DNA from: Picochlorum sp. 'celeri'
Lineage: Eukaryota; Chlorophyta; Trebouxiophyceae
Assembly (NCBI GenBank): GCA_010909725.1
Contig: JAACMV010000011.1
Location: 682,001-746,000, forward strand
DNA: 64,000 nt
Direction: 5' to 3'
The notes beneath the pieces were generated by a model. The model did no database searches, was not told where the DNA came from, and saw only the letters and a list, made by a program, of their open reading frames with translations. Positions 10,167-20,400 of this stretch are shown here, piece after piece. A program made the translations under genes and the position numbers. Within the stretch, counting starts at the first letter, position 1; each line of letters opens with the position of its first letter.

Positions 10167-12131
10167 TTACGCATCCTGATGTGATGCCTTGCGGCAAGAT
10201 TTTGCCCTCTGTAATCTATCTTGTATTATTTGCCTATTGAAATTTGTCCCGCTGGGCGATCTAGCTGCAGATTTAATCCAAGTGATGCTATCTTTTACCA
10301 ATCTTCTCTTACTAGATGCATCTTTGATCTCTGCCTTTCTGGCTTTTTCGTCTCTGAGAGTCTCTTCCTGTCTGGCTCGCTCTTCATCTCTTTCCTGATA
10401 CCATTTGACAGCTGCAGGAATTAGCTGCAGCTTCCAGACATCGTAATAGTACGCAGCCATGACACGACAAGACACATGAGGTAGAAATTCGTCTTTGATG
10501 CGCTTGAAATTTCTTCCATGTTTTGTCATGCCATTTCCAAATGCCTCTTGTTCCTCGCTTGTCAGGGCATTCACCATGTGCGCTCCCATCTTTTTCAGCC
10601 CCAGCATATCTGCCAGACTTCCTGCTGCATTTATTAGCTTCTCAGATTCTTCCATAATCTTTTCTGCTCTTTCTTCTCTATTCATACGCATTGGCCCATC
10701 AATATTTTGCCTCTTTGGTGGAGGGATTGTCCCAGAGGCTGCTATGAGTGTACCACCGAGGCGCCTCTCCCGTTCCTCATCAACCGCTGAAGAATCTTCC
10801 TTCTTTGGTGGCATGGTCGCCTGATACATCGATCCCCACCTGACATCAGTCCTTGCAGCTGGATCTCCTTCAACCACTGCTGTGCTCCTTCGCAACATGC
10901 CATGTACCATGGCCTGCGATGGACTGCCCAGTCCATTCAAATCAATCCGTGGAGAAAAGATGAGCGGCGACTCCATTTTAGGCTTCTTGGTGCCTTTTCT
11001 CCGTCTCCTCGCATCGCCAGCAGCCTGACCATTTTGTGCTCGCCACTGCTTCATGTCTGAGATGTTTGACAAGATTCTTTCGTATTCCTGAAACTGATCC
11101 ATCACAGTGCGTTGGACGTTTGCAGGAGGATCATGCAAATTTCCTACTCGCCGTGCTGCATACTTCAAATACTCAATGCTGCCCTTCAAAGAATCCTGAA
11201 TTGTAAATTGTGGCAGCATGTCTGGTGTCCAAGACACACGCCTCCACCGCTCTGAGGCAACTTCATACAGAGGATCTGGCTGAACAAAGTCCTTCCTCAC
11301 TGTGGAGTGAATATACGCCATTCCACAAGCTACCTCATATCCAGAATACCAGGTGGATATTGGACTACCTTTATTTTGTGCCACAACAACCTTGGGCTTT
11401 TTCGCTCTCCTCTTGGCCTTGTGTGCATCAGCAGAGACAAGTTGCTCAACTGCCAGGGCCAATGCATCCAACATTGTGGTATCTGCTTCTTCTTCTTCCT
11501 CTTTGGCACTTTGCTGTTCTGTTTCTTGATCGTCAGCAGAAGGCAGGCTCATGGTGGCTGACGTTGTATCATCGCCATCTAGAGGATGCAAAGCCTCTTT
11601 TGAGGTGACCACTATTGGAACAACATAACTTCTTGCTCCAGGGGACACGCGCTTGAACGCATCTATCACTGCAATATTTCCATATGCTTCACTTCCTGAC
11701 ACATCAGAGTGCTTTAACTCATCAGAGCCAGAAAGCATCATCTCATCATCTCTCATCTCATCAGAAGAGACTGGTTGATCCTCTACTATTTCTTCTCCCT
11801 CCTCGGGATTGTAATCAGATACATTATACTCTGATTGGTCTGAATGTGACCCTGAGGAAGAAGAGGAGGACGAAGAAGCAGATGGAGGAAAAGAAAATGA
11901 AGTTCTTCGTGTCCTCCTTGCAGACTGCCGAGCAGGCTCCTGGCTCTCCCGTCCATCCCTCCTACGCCTCTTTTTGGAAACCGGCACAAATACTTGTTTC
12001 AATTGAGACTCAACCCCCTGTGCCACCAGGCCAACCTCTGACCTCTCCCCCACAGGCACACATTTGAAAGGCTGTACAACATACAAGCTTTTCTCTTCCC
12101 TCTCTGGGGCAGCAACCTTGCTCCCTTCCAT
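10167..12131 (-). CDS. SANT/Myb-domain nuclear protein, possibly ELM2-SANT corepressor-like
   Basis: A single 654-residue reading frame. The N-terminal third is acidic and low-complexity, with basic KKRRRRDGR and KAKRRAKKPK clusters that look like nuclear localisation signals. The middle (about 270-370) contains YEVACGMAYI...VSWTPDML and a helical stretch loosely resembling ELM2 regions. A SANT/Myb-like helix-turn-helix follows at about 530-590 (TSEEQEAFGNGMTKHGRNF...YYYDVWKLQ), then a charged helix. SANT domains contact histone tails in chromatin complexes, so a chromatin role is likely. The exact complex cannot be told from sequence alone. It converges on the second MYST gene with 43 nt between stop codons. 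Confidence 0.7.
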   Translation of the reverse strand: MEGSKVAAPEREEKSLYVVQPFKCVPVGERSEVGLVAQGVESQLKQVFVPVSKKRRRRDGRESQEPARQSARRTRRTSFSFPPSASSSSSSSSGSHSDQSEYNVSDYNPEEGEEIVEDQPVSSDEMRDDEMMLSGSDELKHSDVSGSEAYGNIAVIDAFKRVSPGARSYVVPIVVTSKEALHPLDGDDTTSATMSLPSADDQETEQQSAKEEEEEADTTMLDALALAVEQLVSADAHKAKRRAKKPKVVVAQNKGSPISTWYSGYEVACGMAYIHSTVRKDFVQPDPLYEVASERWRRVSWTPDMLPQFTIQDSLKGSIEYLKYAARRVGNLHDPPANVQRTVMDQFQEYERILSNISDMKQWRAQNGQAAGDARRRRKGTKKPKMESPLIFSPRIDLNGLGSPSQAMVHGMLRRSTAVVEGDPAARTDVRWGSMYQATMPPKKEDSSAVDEERERRLGGTLIAASGTIPPPKRQNIDGPMRMNREERAEKIMEESEKLINAAGSLADMLGLKKMGAHMVNALTSEEQEAFGNGMTKHGRNFKRIKDEFLPHVSCRVMAAYYYDVWKLQLIPAAVKWYQERDEERARQEETLRDEKARKAEIKDASSKRRLVKDSITWIKSAARSPSGTNFNRQIIQDRLQRAKSCRKASHQDA

Positions 12132-12894
12132 GACTATTCCAATCCTAGGATCCCAATTCAGATTCTGTCTACATGCAGAGTAGAATGGAACACCAGTATG
12201 AGAAGCAGAATCATGTGCATTGCATCAATTCAATGAAGAGGGTCAACAAAGACACTGTTCATTGTCTGTATGAATGTGATGGGCTCACGACATCATCCTT
12301 TCAATCGCGGTAGCAAACAAGACCACAAACACGTCCGCGAGAAAAACAAGACACACACCTCACCCTATCGATCCAAGCGCCTGTTCCTTTCCTTTTGTCG
12401 CCTTCACAATCTAATTCTATAATGAAAGTATAATGAAAGAAAAAGATGGAATCTTTCGGGACGACTAGACTTTCAAAACGAAAACAGCGAATCGAACGCT
12501 GAATACCCGTGTCTTCGCGCTGCCGTTCCCCAGAGGACTCGACTGCAATAGGACTATGACATGAACTACAAAATTATTGAAAAACTAAAAATATATTGTA
12601 ATGGGGGAGGGACGTGGATCAGTGAAAGCACTACCCACATGAGGCATCATGCAATACAAACTTCCTTCATTAAAATTATGAAAACGACCAGTCGTAGTCT
12701 CAATCCCAGATTTGCGCATGATGGAGTCATTTCTATCCAAATTCTCTTCTTTTCTGGCCAAAGAGAGCAAGAGAGAACCGATATATGGCGCTATTTCCTC
12801 AAGAATATTCCGTAATTGAGACATTAGTGGAGATCATCTGGAGCAACACTATGGATGCGTGTGCAACTCAGAAGCATTGATAGAGTAATAGAAA
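12132..12894. promoter_or_regulatory. Divergent intergenic region, 763 bases, no gene seen
   Basis: This is the longest gene-free stretch of the window, lying between divergently transcribed SANT and mL54 genes. It presumably holds both promoters. Short open frames here lack codon bias or recognisable protein. A tRNA-like T-arm (5-bp stem, TTCGATT loop, minus strand near 12485-12505) was examined, but no acceptor stem, D-arm or A box accompanies it. Confidence 0.5.
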
Positions 12895-13353
12895 ATGTCA
12901 ATGCTAGTGCAAAGAAGCGCCCGTAGTGTTCGCCTTTTGTTAGGACGGGACATTTCGAACTGTCAAACATCGACTGCTGGCAGAATTGGTACGCTGATGT
13001 ATTTGAAAGCGAATCAGACATCAATACATTCATATCATCGTGCAATGTATGTAGGTTTTAGCAGTGAGAGTACCGATGGGGCCAGAAGGGTTGTGCCTGG
13101 CTTGAATGTGTTGAAAAATGGTAAAGATCCTGAGGAACTGAAGGATGAAGATGTGCCGGAGTGGCTGTGGAAATTGGCGGATGAAGGGAATGGAAAGAGC
13201 CTAATGGAGATGCAAAGGAAAGTAGCTCGGATGATGGAGGAGGGAGAGGAGCATCGAGATGTTGTGGAGATGATGAGGGAGACCAAGTATTTGAACAAGC
13301 TGCAGAATAGATCCAAGATTAGAGCACGAAATACGCTTAAAGCTAAAAAGTAA
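12895..13353 (+). CDS. MRPL54: Mitochondrial ribosomal protein mL54
   Basis: This is a 152-residue protein with a basic, Ser/Arg-rich N-terminal extension (VQRSARSVRLLLGRD) typical of a mitochondrial presequence. The family signature follows: GLNVLKNGKDPEEL, then VPEWLWKLAD, and a C-terminal basic helix ending LQNRSKIRARNTLKAKK. mL54 belongs to the large subunit of the mitochondrial ribosome. The length matches the family. It converges with the transporter gene, with 100 nt between stop codons. The ATG at 12895 is followed by MLVQRS; a second in-frame Met two codons later could also serve. Confidence 0.85.
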   Translation: MSMLVQRSARSVRLLLGRDISNCQTSTAGRIGTLMYLKANQTSIHSYHRAMYVGFSSESTDGARRVVPGLNVLKNGKDPEELKDEDVPEWLWKLADEGNGKSLMEMQRKVARMMEEGEEHRDVVEMMRETKYLNKLQNRSKIRARNTLKAKK

Positions 13354-13453
13354 ATGTCGTTTCTTACAGACAATATGCTACGCAAACATACGGTGTTGAG
13401 TTTCATGTAAAAGAAGTAGTATGTGTAAATCAGTAGACTGTGCATGACATTCT

Positions 13454-15665
13454 TTAGACTGACGGTTGATTGAGAACTTTTGACCTTCTTGAGCGAAGAC
13501 TGGAGAGGTAGGAGTGGAGGTATTCTTGTGACTGCGAGGCTCGCAATGAGTAAAACTCGGTCATTCCTTGTTTAACGTCCGAAGACATTGCCTTGTTAAA
13601 GGCAGGTGCACAAGATACTCCAGTTCTCATTTCTGCAGAGAGGGCAATTGCTTCCACATCAAAGGAAACATGTTCTTGGGTTCTGTACACGAATGCCCTG
13701 GCAATGAAGACATATCCAACAAGCACGATGGCCATGATGATTGCCAACGTGAAGAAGAAGTAATCCCTGCAATGAATGTATATATGATGTGTGAGTAATC
13801 CCTGTCATGCAAAAGTTGATCGATATATATATGACGTACATGTGACCCTGGTTGACGTTGTCGGCAACCCAACCAGGTGATCCTCCGGTTGCTGTAATGG
13901 CTTGAATGATTGCTACAAGAGCTGCAGCTACGTACGAGCCTAGACCGGTGCATAACAGCTGCAAAGCTGCACACGTGGAGCGCATTCCATCTGGTGCCTC
14001 CTGGTAGAATAATTCCATACTTCCAATCATGGCTCCAACTTCTGACATACCAACCAATGCATACTGAGGTATTTGCCACCATACAGACATTGGGACTGTT
14101 GGTGCACCATCCTGAGTTGGATCTACATTTTCAAGGTTGTTGTCATTGACGATATTGAGCCTCACAACTTCAACAATGCCGGCAACAACCATCGACAGGA
14201 TGGCACACACAAATCCACCACCGATTCTGACAAGAGGTGAGATTGGATGGCCCCACTTTTTGAATGCTGGCACAATGAGCATGTCGTAAATGAATACAAA
14301 AACAATCACAGAGATGGAATCCAAGACTGACACAGTTGCTGGAGCTACATTCAATGAACCCAACGCTGTATCCATTCCTTCTCCTTGAAGAACAAACATG
14401 GTAGTCATTTGAGCATAAATTGCATTATAGAATATCAATGTGAACGCGATTGGGAGCAGCCTTGATATAGCTTTGACTTCTTCAACTTCAGTCACAGTTT
14501 TCAAGAACCTGTCAATCTTGCCTTTCAGATCCCCAGTGGTAGCTTCAACATCCTCTTCTGACTCATCACTGACTTCTTGTATCGCGCCAAGTTCTTGTGG
14601 GACTGCTGCTTTATCAAGCCATTTCATACCTTGAGTGTGAGGCAACTTTGGCTGCCCAGGAACAATACTCCAGTCTCCTGGTACTTCATGAAGATGGCGA
14701 GGGTCTTCTGGAAGCTTTCTCTTGCGATGGGCAATGGCAGCACGAATTGTCTTGAAAATACGTACAAAGGGCGAACCACCTGGTGGCAAACGCACATAGA
14801 GCTTTGAACCGAGAAGGAAAATGATACAGGCAACTGCAAACGCTGCTGCTGGAACTGCAAATCCAACAGTCCAGGATACATTTGTTTGCAAATTCACAAC
14901 CACAGTTGCACTGAGAATAGCGCCACAATTGATGGATGCATAAAAGTAGTTGAAATAACTTGGCAGCATTCTAAGATGCCTTGGATCATCCTTGTCAAAC
15001 TGATCCGCTCCGAATGTTGACACGTTAGGCTTGATACCTCCCGTACCCAACGCAACGAGATACATCATGATCCAAAAGAATGCAGCCTGACCAGTCGAAG
15101 CATTCTGCCCTGGATCTGGCCGCAATGCAGGGATACCAGCTGATAATGCAAGCCCTGTCAGACCAATCATGTATACGATGGAGAACCAAAATATGATCCA
15201 GAACCGACCAAAATATGCATCAGCAAAGAATGCACCAATCAATGGCGTCAGATAGCAGGTGCCAGACCAGATATTCACAAACGATGCAGCTGAACTGTTA
15301 CTGTAGTTCAACTCCCCTGTCAGAAACGTGATAATATTTGTAGCAATCCCGTAATAGGCCAAACGTTCACAAAACTCTTGACCAATGATGAAGGGGGCTC
15401 TCGTGAACATAGGATTGGAGCGCCACGGCAACTTGTCTGATGCTGAAACAGGAGGAGCCGACTTTGAATGTGCCATATCAAAGGGAGACAAGGTTGTGTT
15501 ATGAGCAAGTATCTTCCTTCTCTTGTCCTCTGAGGCTGTCACCTCAAGCGTTTCTTCATTGCTCTCAGATGCAGCAACATCCGCAGTCTCTTCCTTTGCA
15601 CTGCTGCTCTCTGCTCCGTCGGAACCAGCAGGGGGTAGGGTCTTGTCAACCAAATCACCTGACAT
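13454..15665 (-). CDS. POT/PTR-family proton-coupled oligopeptide (or nitrate) transporter
   Basis: Two exons (15665..13840 and 13766..13454 on the minus strand; GTACGT...TTGCAG, 73 nt) give 712 residues. The junction restores NVNQGHM-DYFFFTLAII, the standard end of this family. A Ser/Glu-rich cytosolic N-terminus precedes about 12 helices. Family blocks include FCERLAYYGIATNII (the ExxER-type helix 1 motif region), FFADAYFGRFWII, ALGTGGIKPNVSTFGADQF (the PTR signature), FNYFYASINCG and the late VWWQIPQYALVGMSEV. The known family imports di/tripeptides, nitrate or other solutes with protons; the substrate here is not deducible. The start is the first in-frame ATG; the open frame extends further only through a TTG. 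Confidence 0.93.
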
Positions 15666-16115
15666 TGTCGAATATAAATTCAAACCCAGTATTAATCTTG
15701 AATTACAATGATACAATACTCTTATAGATATGCATCAAAATGATACGAGATGCGCCAGACAAAGTCCCGAAACCAAAAGAGAGAGATTTGTCAAGGCAAA
15801 AGTTGCGATATCTGCTCTGTAGACTCTTGAGCGAATCTCGTATCTTGGTAGGCTACAACAATTTTATGACAATTTTTATCACCTTCAGAAACCTGCCGTA
15901 ATCCTCCATTTACCGTTGTCATGGTAGGGTTACGATTGATTGCTCCAAGATTTTTTGGACGGCGGGTCCCGCGTCCCCCCAAGATTCAATTGCAATTGAA
16001 TTGCAACAGTGCTCCATCATGGATGACGCAACCATGCCTTGACGCAACATTGAGCGCTCCACAGAAATAATTCACAGATTCGTTATACTATGTAAATATG
16101 TCGTTCATATACATG
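15666..16115. promoter_or_regulatory. Intergenic region with a 16-bp CAATTG palindrome
   Basis: These 450 bases lie upstream of the transporter and after the GNAT gene, both on the minus strand. They contain the perfect palindrome TTCAATTGCAATTGAA at 15985-16000, just beyond a C-run. No gene is supported. The palindrome shares its central 12 bases with another one at 57897-57910. Confidence 0.55.
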
Positions 16116-16853
16116 TCAAATCTCTTTGCAATAGAGTGCATTTGGGGTTCTATTTTGCAGTTTGACCAGCCAACTGTCTGCTGCCACCTGTTTGTACCCA
16201 GCTTGCTCATACAAAGAAATGGCCGCCTCGTCTCCCAATCTCACATGTAAATATATCGTATGATAGCCCTGAGATTGGCTGAAATGTTCCACGCACTGCA
16301 GCATGTGCTTTGCTAGTCCCATTCTACGAAAACTCGTATCCACTGCAATATTGCACAAATATGCATCGTCGTCCGGAGGCTTGAGCGACAAGAAATTTTC
16401 CCTTGATTTACTACAGAATGAAATAGATGCCGTGGCTACAATCCGACTCTCCTGCCCCTCGGGCAACCATGATGGAGAGGGGTCTTCATCTGCCACCACT
16501 GGATGCATTTTACCAACCAGCATGGCCCCCTCTGGCATTCTATCCAACATACTGCGACAATACTCTTTACACTCTTGAATTGGAATATACTGCGGCGATG
16601 CAGCAAACGCTCGCGTCAGTACCACAGAAGCAGCAGAAATGTCTTCAACAGACATTTCTGACACTGAGAATACCTTGTCCTCAAACTTCAGTGGCTCAAA
16701 CTCATGGCGCATATGGGGCACATTTTCTCTAGAATCGTGATATGGCATGACCCTTCCATCGCTACTGGTCGCCCGTCCCGTGAATTGGCAGTGGGCTGTC
16801 CTTCGAGGGGGAATGCCACTCGAAAGAGTACACGGACGAGGTGTTGCCCACAT
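16116..16853 (-). CDS. GNAT-family N-acetyltransferase, probably plastid
   Basis: A 245-residue protein. The first 50 residues are rich in Arg, Ser and Thr with few acids, consistent with an organelle transit peptide. The GNAT fold follows from about residue 60. Motif A, the acetyl-CoA-binding V/I-x-x-x-xRxxGxA element, is seen as NIAVDTSFRRMGLAKHML. Motif B is ISLYEQAGYKQV. Plant plastids have several such enzymes acting on protein N-termini, lysines or arylalkylamines. The substrate cannot be assigned here. It starts 65 nt after the stop of cystathionine gamma-synthase on the same strand. Confidence 0.85.
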   Translation of the reverse strand: MWATPRPCTLSSGIPPRRTAHCQFTGRATSSDGRVMPYHDSRENVPHMRHEFEPLKFEDKVFSVSEMSVEDISAASVVLTRAFAASPQYIPIQECKEYCRSMLDRMPEGAMLVGKMHPVVADEDPSPSWLPEGQESRIVATASISFCSKSRENFLSLKPPDDDAYLCNIAVDTSFRRMGLAKHMLQCVEHFSQSQGYHTIYLHVRLGDEAAISLYEQAGYKQVAADSWLVKLQNRTPNALYCKEI

Positions 16854-16918
16854 TTTTATTTAAAACTTAGAAAAATGAATACAAAACGTAGTGGAGGGAT
16901 GCATGTATATGTGTGGAA

Positions 16919-18481
16919 TCAGATGGAATCCAATGCCTGTTCCAGGTCTGCCCAAATATCATCTACTGGCTCAATACCGCAGGAGAATCTGATCAAATTG
17001 TCCTTGATACCTATCTCAGCTCGCTTATCTGGGCCTTGATCCCAATAACTGACCACTGTTGGCTGCTCAATTAATGTCTCTACTCCTCCAAGGGATGGAG
17101 CAATGTATGGTAGCTTGACAGCATCAATGAGGGCTGCTGTTCGCCACAGGTCTCCATCTACTTCAAAACTGATGACACCTCCAAATCCTTTCATTTGTTG
17201 TTTCGCGATCTCATGATCTGGATGGTTCTCCAGACCAGGATAATGTACATGAGAAATCTTTGGGTGCGCTGAAAGGCGACGAGCAAGCTCCATGCCTGTT
17301 GCATTTTGCCTCTCTACTCGAACATCAAGAGTCTTCATACCTCTCATTACCAAATACGCTGCATGTGGATCTATAGTTCCTCCAAGAATATGGTGCATGT
17401 GTCGCACGGATGCAACCAAATCTGATCGCCCAGCAATGGCCCCAGCTAAAACATCCTGATGTCCTCCCAAGTACTTTGTAGCCGAGTGGATCACAAGATC
17501 AGCTCCCAGAGTAATAGCCTGTTGATTAATTGGAGTCGCAAACGTCGAGTCTATGACGACAGCTGCACCCTTTGGCTCACAGAGAGCCTTGATCTTGGGA
17601 ATATCCACACAACGCAGATATGGATTTGTTGGAGATTCAGAAAAGAAGAGAGCAACATTGTGCTCATCCAAAGCTCTCTCCAATGCTCCAAGGTCAGATG
17701 GATCAATCACTGTCGCTGTGATTCCCATTTTGGGTAAAAAGGTTTGAATAAATTGCCTGCACACGGAAGATGAATCAATATACATTTTCCCCCGCCTAAA
17801 ACAGTAGCAGTCCTAGAAAACGCACCTTGTTCTTCTATAGCAGTCTGTCGTCGTCACAATATGACCCCCTGCCGGCACAAGAGCCAAAAGCATGGTCGTC
17901 GCAGAGTTCATCCCACTCGAGGACACCAAGCAATCTTCTGCAAGCTCCATCGCCTTGATCTTATCCTCCAACGTCTTGACTGTTGGATTCCCATACCGTC
18001 CATATTCATAACTACCATATCGACCCTCCTGATAATCGATCAACTCTTGTGTATTCGTAAATGTATACGTCGCAGTCTGAACAATTGGCGTCGTCAGAGA
18101 ATCTGCACCCAATACCAGATATATAATCCATCATGAGCAATATTAGAACATCATATGTGAAGAATTGCCCCCAATCGGTGACAAAAACCCACCTGACACT
18201 CGTGGTCTGCCAGACATTTCTCCCCCATGCACCGCCAATAGCCCATTACTGTTCTCTACGCCCACCGTATGTGGCACACCATTTTTCTGATCAGAACTCT
18301 GCTCATGGATCGCATGATCAGGAACTGCAGATACGAATATCTGCTGCCTGGAAATGCTTTTGGAAGGCCGGACGAATGGAACGATACGCCCTTGCTTCCC
18401 CGGCAGACTATGCATTCCCCGAGTGGTCAGAGGAGAGTATATGTTCCTCAGTTGGTCACATGATACGAACAGCGGTGCCAT
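16919..18481 (-). CDS. CGS1: Cystathionine gamma-synthase (plastid, PLP enzyme)
   Basis: Three exons (18481..18193, 18102..17826, 17756..16919) give 467 residues, with introns of 90 and 69 nt. Junctions restore RVS-DSLTTPIVQTATYTF and CYRRTR-QFIQTFLPKMG, both standard in the family. The enzyme joins phosphohomoserine and cysteine to cystathionine, the committed step of methionine synthesis in plant and algal plastids. Diagnostic blocks are YEYGRYGNPTVKTLE, LALVPAGGHIVTTTDCYR, FFSESPTNPYLRCVD and the PLP lysine in HSATKYLGGHQDVLAG. The first ~90 residues look like a transit peptide. I saw no counterpart of the MTO1 autoregulatory segment of land-plant CGS. Cystathionine beta-lyase is less likely given TTTDCYRRTR. 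Confidence 0.93.
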
Positions 18482-18706
18482 GCTTATTCTATCGTCGAAT
18501 GCGTTCTATCAGCCACCAATCGCCACGCTCTCAGATATGTCTCTTGATCGCTCGTCGAATATGATCTATATAAAGTATTTCAACTACAATTTTAGTATGG
18601 GAGCAGAATGTAATCGGTACGCATCCGAGGATACGAATCAATCATCTCGTGGGTGGGTGGCTCTCTTGTGTCTCTCCCAAGAAATCAGTGTCATGAATTA
18701 CATGGA

Positions 18707-19963
18707 TTAAAACAGACCAAATAGTTTCGTTTTGGTCGGTTCAGACTTCCAGTAGTCTTCACCTTGCAGATCAATCACTATGACTGCGACATTGTCGCTG
18801 GTTCTTCGCCGAGTGGCAATATCCACCAGTCTGGATGCTGCCTCTGCAGGACTGCGTCCCTTTCTCAAATCCTTCTTGACAAAGTCACATCCTTCTTTAC
18901 TGGATACAACATCCCATAGTCCATCAGATGCTACGATAACAAATTCATCTGTGTCGGACGATACGCTCATCTCTAAAACATCTGGTACTGATATGACTGG
19001 GTCCTTGACAAAGGTGACCGAGTCTGCAAATTCTTTGGACCAGAACCCATCGCGAATGCCATCGGCTAACAAGTTTTTGAGTCCTTCTCCTTTGAAATTG
19101 GCGTCCCCGAAAGCCCGAGATACAGCCAAAACACCGCATACTCTTCCATCTTCCACCCATCCGCCAGACTCTTCAACACGCTGTGATTCTGCAGCAACCA
19201 CCTCTCCAGTCCCGTACACTCTATGCTCGGTACTAAGATCAATTGGACCATTTGTGCGAGACATGACTGCTCTACTATCTCCTACGTTTGCTACGATGAT
19301 TCGTTCCTTGTTCACAAGAACTGTTGTTGCAGTACACCCACTCCCACGCTCTGGATCTGGTTGTTCTGCATACACCTATCCCATTCAAGTATACGACATA
19401 TACACTCACAAACAAATATAGCATCACGTACGTGTCAGCCATGATAAAAGCTTTTCATCCGCCTTTCTGTATGAATCAGTCAACACGGATGTCAACTCTA
19501 AAGGACAACACAACCCCTCATCCATCTCCTCTGGCAGACACACAGCACCGACAGAATACTCTGTTAAAACACTCTTGACAGAATCGAACAAGTGCTCTTC
19601 TAAATACGCTGCTGATGCGATACCAGCATGCCCATCAAGCACAGCTACACAGCAACGTATTGTCACATGCCTGGTAGTATTCCATCATCGGATCTCGGAA
19701 TATAACAACGTACTTGCAAACATATAGCCACATGGACCATTTTCAACAACATATGAGACATCCTCCATCGTCTCTCGTGGACCTTGGGTGGATGCCATGC
19801 CATATCCGGGCACTGGGGAAGAATTGCCTCGATTGCCAGTGGGTTCAGTCGTCTCGACTACAGATCTACTACCGACGTAGACTATACCATGGTGTCTTAC
19901 TCGTGTCTTATGGCATGTGTGTGGAATGCGTAAAGCATTCACCCCACGCGTTGTCGTGAACAT
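18707..19963 (-). CDS. TAP38: PP2C phosphatase, TAP38/PPH1-like (LHCII dephosphorylation)
   Basis: Three exons (19963..19714, 19644..19432, 19365..18707; introns 69 and 66 nt) give 373 residues. PP2C metal and core motifs are complete: RETMED, VLDGHAG, GCTATTVLV, VGDSRAVMSR, VLAVSRAFGD, ASDGLWD and TSDNVAVIVID. The region GGWVEDGRVCG ... LLADGIRDGFWSKEF, then PVISVPDV, is the pattern I associate with plant TAP38/PPH1, the thylakoid phosphatase that dephosphorylates LHCII and reverses state transitions. The first ~50 residues resemble a transit peptide. The C-terminus ends at KTKLFGLF without the long hydrophobic tail of the land-plant protein. A CCACGTGAC G-box-like element lies about a dozen bases upstream of the start codon. 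Confidence 0.82.
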
Positions 19964-20143
19964 TCCACGGAAGCCACGTGACAATGCTCTTCTTTCTTCT
20001 TCTTTGTGGTGTGGAAACCCTGGCCGATTTTTCGAATACTATGTGTTGATTGATACTCTGTTTTTTATTTTATGAATACTATGAGCAGGACTGGATGCCG
20101 TGACGACATGAATGCATGGCATAGTTGCCTCTCCCTAGAGACA

Positions 20144-20169
20144 GAAGAGATCTGCTTGCAGATCTCTTC
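20144..20169. repeat. Perfect 12-bp inverted repeat with 2-nt loop
   Basis: GAAGAGATCTGC is followed after TT by its exact reverse complement. It sits in the 303-base space (19964-20266) between the 5' end of the TAP38-like gene and the 3' end of the lipase gene, both on the minus strand. It could be a transcript 3'-end or boundary signal. Nothing else is recognisable in that space. Confidence 0.6.
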
Positions 20170-20263
20170 GAAGAAATTCTTCAGTCATACATGCATAGTA
20201 GCTGCAAAGGTGTATTACAAGGAAGCAAATGATGAGACAACAAGAGATATCATGGTGCTTTGG

Positions 20264-20400
20264 GGTTCAAGTCTGCTTGGAATGGACCTTGAGCAGCATG
20301 TTGCTCTGGCCCAGCGGGAGAGTCTGGTTCAAGTCTGCTTGGAATGGACCTTGAGCAGCATGTTGCTCTGGTCCAGCGGGAGAGTCTGGTTCAAGTCTGG
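20264..20400. repeat. 62-bp tandem repeat (two copies plus 13 bases)
   Basis: A 62-base unit beginning GGTTCAAGTCTGCTTGG occurs at 20264 and 20326, with a partial third copy at 20388-20400. The two full units differ at one base (GGCCC versus GGTCC). The unit length is not a multiple of three, and the repeat overlaps the 3' end of the lipase coding region. Successive copies are therefore translated in different frames. Confidence 0.9.

Noticed and set aside
12440..12560. tRNA-like T-arm on the minus strand
   Set aside because: The T stem-loop is perfect, but no matching acceptor stem, D-arm, anticodon arm or A box is present at the right spacing.
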